From assembly GCA_021824055.1 (NCBI GenBank), contig JAKALV010000142.1, positions 1 to 8,083 of the forward strand: a stretch of 8,083 bases of DNA, given 5' to 3'. A model generated the notes under the pieces. It saw only the letters and a list, made by a program, of their open reading frames with translations, did no database searches and had not been told where the DNA came from. Position 1 is the first letter of the stretch. Each line of letters opens with the position of its first letter. This document shows positions 5,602 through 8,083 of the stretch, in pieces. The position numbers and the translations under genes are program-made. The stretch is from Acidobacteriota bacterium. GTDB lineage: Bacteria > Acidobacteriota > Vicinamibacteria > Vicinamibacterales > SCN-69-37.

Positions 5602-7893
5602 CTACTTCGGCGTCGCCACATCGGGCCGCAGATACTTGCGGAAGAACGCATCCACCCGGTGCCACGCGTCGCGCACGACGAAGCTCCGGTCGAAGTAGTG
5701 GAACTCGCCGGGATACACCATGAACGTCACCAGATCGCCTTTTCCGGCTTTCAGCAGGTGATCGATCAACAGCACGGAATGCAGAAACGGCACGTTGACG
5801 TCGGCCGTGCCGTGCAGAATGAGCAGCGGGTTCTTGATCTGGTCCACGTGCGACATCGGCGCCGCCTTGGCGTAGACGTCCGGGTGCTCTGCCGGCGTGC
5901 CGATGCGGCTCGTGGTCCAGCCGCCGTGGTACGGATCCTCGTAGTAGAGCGCGTAGTCCGCCACGCCGGCCACGTCCACCGCCGCGCGGAACAACGCCGG
6001 CTCCTGCGTGATGGCCAGCAGCGTGAAGAAGCCGCCGTAGCTCAGCCCCCACACGCCGATCCGATCTGCATCCACGTAGCCGAGCGACTTGAGGTAGCCG
6101 GCGGCCATGCGCGCGTCCTTCGCATCGTTGCCGCCGACGTCCATGTACACGTCGTTGCGCCAGTCGCGGCCGTACCCGATGCTGCCGCGATAGTCCGGCG
6201 CAATGACGACGTAGCCCTGCTGCAGGAGGTACTGGTGGAATTCGTAGTAAACGGCTTCGTTGCGGTCCGGGTGCCAGCCGTCGTAGTTCTGGTTCACGCC
6301 ATCGGGATGGATCCAGACAATCGCGGCGTGCCGCTTCGTGCGATCCAGATTCTTCGGCACGAACAACCACGCCGGCACGGACTTCCCGTCCGGTCCCGGA
6401 TAGTGCACGAGCTGCGGCGCGACGAAGATTGAATGATCGACGCCCGCCGGAATGGACGACGTCAGCCGCGTCGGTTTCGCATTCGCCGCGGCGTCGGCCA
6501 CGTAGAGATCGGCCGAGTTCTCGGCGTCGGTGTGCTGATAGAGGATGCGTTTGTCGTCGGGCGACCACTGCGGCGACGTGTTGGTCCCGTTGCCTGAGGT
6601 CACGCTCGTGATCGTGGTGCGCGACAGATCGTCGCCGATCGTCGCGAACTCGATCTGGCGGTCGCCGGGCCTGTCGGCCGTGTTGCTGTCCCACGCGATG
6701 TGGCGGCTGTCGTGCGACCAGACCGCGCGCCAGTGTTCGCCGCGCGTCCTGGTGATCTGCGTCGGCGTGCCCCCCGACGTCGGCATCACGTAGATCTGAT
6801 CCCATCCCGTGGTATCGGCCGTGAACAACAGCCACCGGTGATCGGGCGAGATCGCGGACGCCGTGTTGTTGACGGCGCTGAAAAACTTCTCCTCGGTTTC
6901 CTCGTGCAGGACTTTCGCGGGGCCGCCGTTGATGTCGATCGCCTCGGCGGTGCGCGTCTTGCCGTCGTTCGACGTGCGACCGGCCAGCAGATGCATGCTG
7001 TCGAGCCAGTTGCCTCCGCCGCCGCGTCCGCCGCCACGTCCGCCGCCACCGCTCGTGTTGACCGGCTTGGGCGTGCCGCCGGCTGCGGGCACGAAGAACG
7101 TGCTGCCCCCGCCGCCGCGTCCGCCTTCGGTGCTGACAAAGATGAGCTTGTTGCCGATCTCGGGCGGCGACATGTGATGCTGGATGGGGCCACCGCCGCT
7201 CCCGCCCGTCGTGTAAAGCACGCCGGCGCCGTCAGGCGACCACGACACGCCGCCGATGGCGCCATCGGCGTGGGCGATCGCCGCCTGCGTTCCGGCCGCG
7301 ATGCTCGCCACGACCAACTCCGAGCCACCGCCACCGCTTGTCGTAAACGCCAGCCGTGTGCTGTCCGGCGACCAACTCGCGCCACCGATGCGGCCATCGG
7401 CATGCGTCACCCGCTGGTCGCTGTTGGCCGCGATCGTGTGCACGATGAGATCCGACCCGGCCACGGTGTACGCGACCTTCGTGCCGTCGGGCGAGAGCGT
7501 GAAGCCGCTCGCGCGCGCGGCCGACGGCCACGCCTCGCGCGGCGCCCCGCCGGTCACGGGCACCGCCAGCAGACCGCCGCCGCGCTGGAAGAAGAACGTC
7601 CGCCCATCCGGGCTCCAGAATCCGCCCGCGCCGGTTTGTCCGGCCGCATACGACGTCAACGCGACGGGCTGACTGCGTCCATCGGCGGCCACAGCCCACA
7701 CGTTGTTGACGCCGCCGTCGTCGTACGTGAACCAGACGTGGCTGCCGTCCGGCGTCCATTGATGGCCGGATGGGTGCTTGATCTGCACCAGTTGATCGAT
7801 GGTGATCCCTGGCGCCGGCGCCTGCGCCAGCGGCGCGGCAAGCGAGGTGAAGACGGCAAGGCCGAGGGCGGCGAGCAATCGGAACGTGCGCAT
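5602..7893 (-). CDS. Secreted S9 family peptidase (prolyl oligopeptidase type)
   Basis: Exported serine peptidase expected to cleave short peptides, as S9 dipeptidyl- and acylaminoacyl-peptidases do; the exact specificity cannot be read. The 763-residue product starts with a signal peptide: MRTFR, a hydrophobic core, then a probable AxA-type cleavage near LAQA (22-25). Residues 30-480 form a TolB/WD40-like propeller with about eight repeats of the WSPDG type (WTPDG 46, WSPDG 93, LSPDG 133, WSPDS 174, WSPDG 218, ISPDH 348, WSHDS 392, WSPDD 443). The C-terminal alpha/beta hydrolase (about 490-757) has the nucleophile in GLSYGG (Ser618), Asp698 in HGTADVN and His732 in GEFHYF: an intact triad. 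DYRGSIGYGRDWR (567-579) is typical of the family. The usual HGGP-like motif reads HPDG (529-532). The propeller has Gly-rich loops and a duplicated segment. Length suits the family. No strong Shine-Dalgarno precedes ATG 7893. It may share a transcript with the gene ending at 7968. Confidence 0.95.
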   Translation of the reverse strand: MRTFRLLAALGLAVFTSLAAPLAQAPAPGITIDQLVQIKHPSGHQWTPDGSHVWFTYDDGGVNNVWAVAADGRSQPVALTSYAAGQTGAGGFWSPDGRTFFFQRGGGLLAVPVTGGAPREAWPSAARASGFTLSPDGTKVAYTVAGSDLIVHTIAANSDQRVTHADGRIGGASWSPDSTRLAFTTSGGGGSELVVASIAAGTQAAIAHADGAIGGVSWSPDGAGVLYTTGGSGGGPIQHHMSPPEIGNKLIFVSTEGGRGGGGSTFFVPAAGGTPKPVNTSGGGGRGGGRGGGGNWLDSMHLLAGRTSNDGKTRTAEAIDINGGPAKVLHEETEEKFFSAVNNTASAISPDHRWLLFTADTTGWDQIYVMPTSGGTPTQITRTRGEHWRAVWSHDSRHIAWDSNTADRPGDRQIEFATIGDDLSRTTITSVTSGNGTNTSPQWSPDDKRILYQHTDAENSADLYVADAAANAKPTRLTSSIPAGVDHSIFVAPQLVHYPGPDGKSVPAWLFVPKNLDRTKRHAAIVWIHPDGVNQNYDGWHPDRNEAVYYEFHQYLLQQGYVVIAPDYRGSIGYGRDWRNDVYMDVGGNDAKDARMAAGYLKSLGYVDADRIGVWGLSYGGFFTLLAITQEPALFRAAVDVAGVADYALYYEDPYHGGWTTSRIGTPAEHPDVYAKAAPMSHVDQIKNPLLILHGTADVNVPFLHSVLLIDHLLKAGKGDLVTFMVYPGEFHYFDRSFVVRDAWHRVDAFFRKYLRPDVATPK
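7012..7050 (-). repeat. Gly/Arg low-complexity tract inside the S9 peptidase propeller
   Basis: Thirteen codons (residues 282-294) encode four Gly, Arg, three Gly, Arg, four Gly. On the plus strand the DNA is a run of CCG/GCC/TCC-like triplets. It lies in a propeller loop, in frame, and is flanked by ordinary blade sequence. A second, shorter Gly run (GGRGGGG, residues 257-263) sits just upstream in the protein. Triplet tracts of this sort are prone to in-frame length changes. Confidence 0.8.
7231..7404 (-). repeat. Duplicated propeller segment in the S9 peptidase gene (two 42-base copies)
   Basis: The 42-base segment at 7363-7404 and the one at 7231-7272 match at 33 of 42 positions by eye. 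They encode HADGRIGGASWSPD (164-177) and HADGAIGGVSWSPD (208-221), 44 residues apart, which is one blade period. Both are followed by a strand ending FTTSGGGG or YTTGGSGGG. This looks like a blade duplication retained in frame, although blade-wise convergence in a repeat protein could also give it. Confidence 0.7.
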
Positions 7894-7914
7894 GGACCAG
7901 AACCTAGTCCATGT

Positions 7915-7940
7915 CGCCTGCCGGATTCAACTGGCAGGCG
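7915..7940 (-). terminator. Hairpin between the partial upstream gene and the S9 peptidase
   Basis: The arms 7915-7922 and 7933-7940 are perfectly complementary over 8 bp (CGCCTGCC with GGCAGGCG), with a 10-base spacer. It lies 27 bases after the stop of the upstream partial gene and 21 bases before the peptidase ATG. No T-run follows on the minus strand (the next bases are ACATGGACTAGG), so it is not a classical intrinsic terminator. It could be a weak or factor-assisted terminator, a processing site or a structured leader that affects peptidase translation. The structure is seen; the role is inferred. Confidence 0.4.
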
Positions 7941-7967
7941 GCCCACTCTCTACGGCTCAGTGCCGGG

Positions 7968-8083
7968 TCACCGCGTCCATCGGACGAACCGATCGAGTTT
8001 CAGCGTCGCTTCCGCCGTGTGCCCGGCGGAGATCAGCGTGACGCGATACTCGCCGGGCGCCGCCGGACGCGGGTTCGCAGCCG
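7968..8083 (-). CDS. C-terminal fragment of an unidentified protein (5' part beyond window)
   Basis: Reading leftward from 8081 on the minus strand gives 37 sense codons and a TGA at 7970-7968. The peptide begins AANPRPAAPGEYRVTL and ends LKLDRFVRWTR. The PGEYRVTL turn-strand motif followed by alternating polar and hydrophobic residues resembles the last beta-sandwich strands at the end of large secreted proteins, such as the BNR/VPS10-like proteins common in Acidobacteriota that end in APGTYxVxLTV-type sequence. That resemblance is recalled from family knowledge and is not decisive. It is too short to name. It runs in the same direction as the S9 peptidase, 74 bases ahead, so the two may be co-transcribed unless the intervening hairpin stops transcription. 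The reading frame is plausible from the protein-like sequence, but its 5' extent is not visible. Confidence 0.6.
   Translation of the reverse strand, partial: AANPRPAAPGEYRVTLISAGHTAEATLKLDRFVRWTR

Noticed and set aside
5453..6835. A 460-codon minus-strand frame overlapping the peptidase and the end of the hybrid kinase
   Set aside because: It is an out-of-frame reading of the peptidase gene, Arg-rich and without motifs, while the in-frame product shows the full S9 catalytic triad.
7012..7050. Possible CRISPR or minisatellite from the CCG-rich triplet run
   Set aside because: There are no spacers and no repeat unit beyond triplets. The run is in frame and encodes a Gly/Arg loop of the peptidase.
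7799..8041. An 80-codon plus-strand open frame over the peptidase start and intergenic region
   Set aside because: It runs antisense across the signal peptide region, the hairpin and the upstream gene fragment. It has no recognisable domain or ribosome site.

Overview
The window is GC-rich, densely coding bacterial DNA with long Gly/Ala/Arg-rich proteins and strong third-position G/C. The mix of a many-PAS sensor kinase, a MASE1-type hybrid kinase and a secreted S9 prolyl-oligopeptidase with a Gly-rich TolB-like propeller resembles soil Acidobacteriota, especially Vicinamibacteria. That placement is inferred from gene-family flavour and base composition. No rRNA or other phylogenetic marker is present.

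Layout: (1) Minus strand, 2502 to the left edge: a membrane-anchored sensor histidine kinase with about eight membrane segments and four PAS domains. It is cut by the window edge just after the phospho-acceptor histidine. (2) 2503-2642: a 140-base divergent intergenic region that must hold the start signals of both kinases. (3) Plus strand, 2643-5573: a complete hybrid histidine kinase (MASE1-GAF-PAS-HisKA-HATPase-receiver). (4) Minus strand, 7893-5602, convergent with the hybrid kinase across a 28-base gap: a complete secreted S9-family serine peptidase with an intact Ser-Asp-His triad. (5) Minus strand, right edge to 7968: the last 38 codons of an unidentified protein, separated from the peptidase by 74 bases that contain a hairpin.

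The two kinases are divergently arranged and contain clearly related PAS domains and H-box regions, so they may read related signals or belong to one regulatory circuit. The left kinase loses its C-terminus at the edge. The right kinase ends in its own receiver, and no DNA-binding response regulator or Hpt protein is in view, so the downstream target is unknown. The peptidase is probably a periplasmic or exported scavenging enzyme with no demonstrable link to the kinases. The C-terminal fragment upstream of it is co-directional and may share its transcript.

I found no tRNA, rRNA, CRISPR array, insertion sequence, attachment site or phage gene. Most of the window is ordinary two-component signalling and secreted proteolysis. 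The points that merit a second look are the sister PAS domains, the altered HGGP-type motif and Gly-expanded propeller loops of the peptidase, and the hairpin ahead of it.
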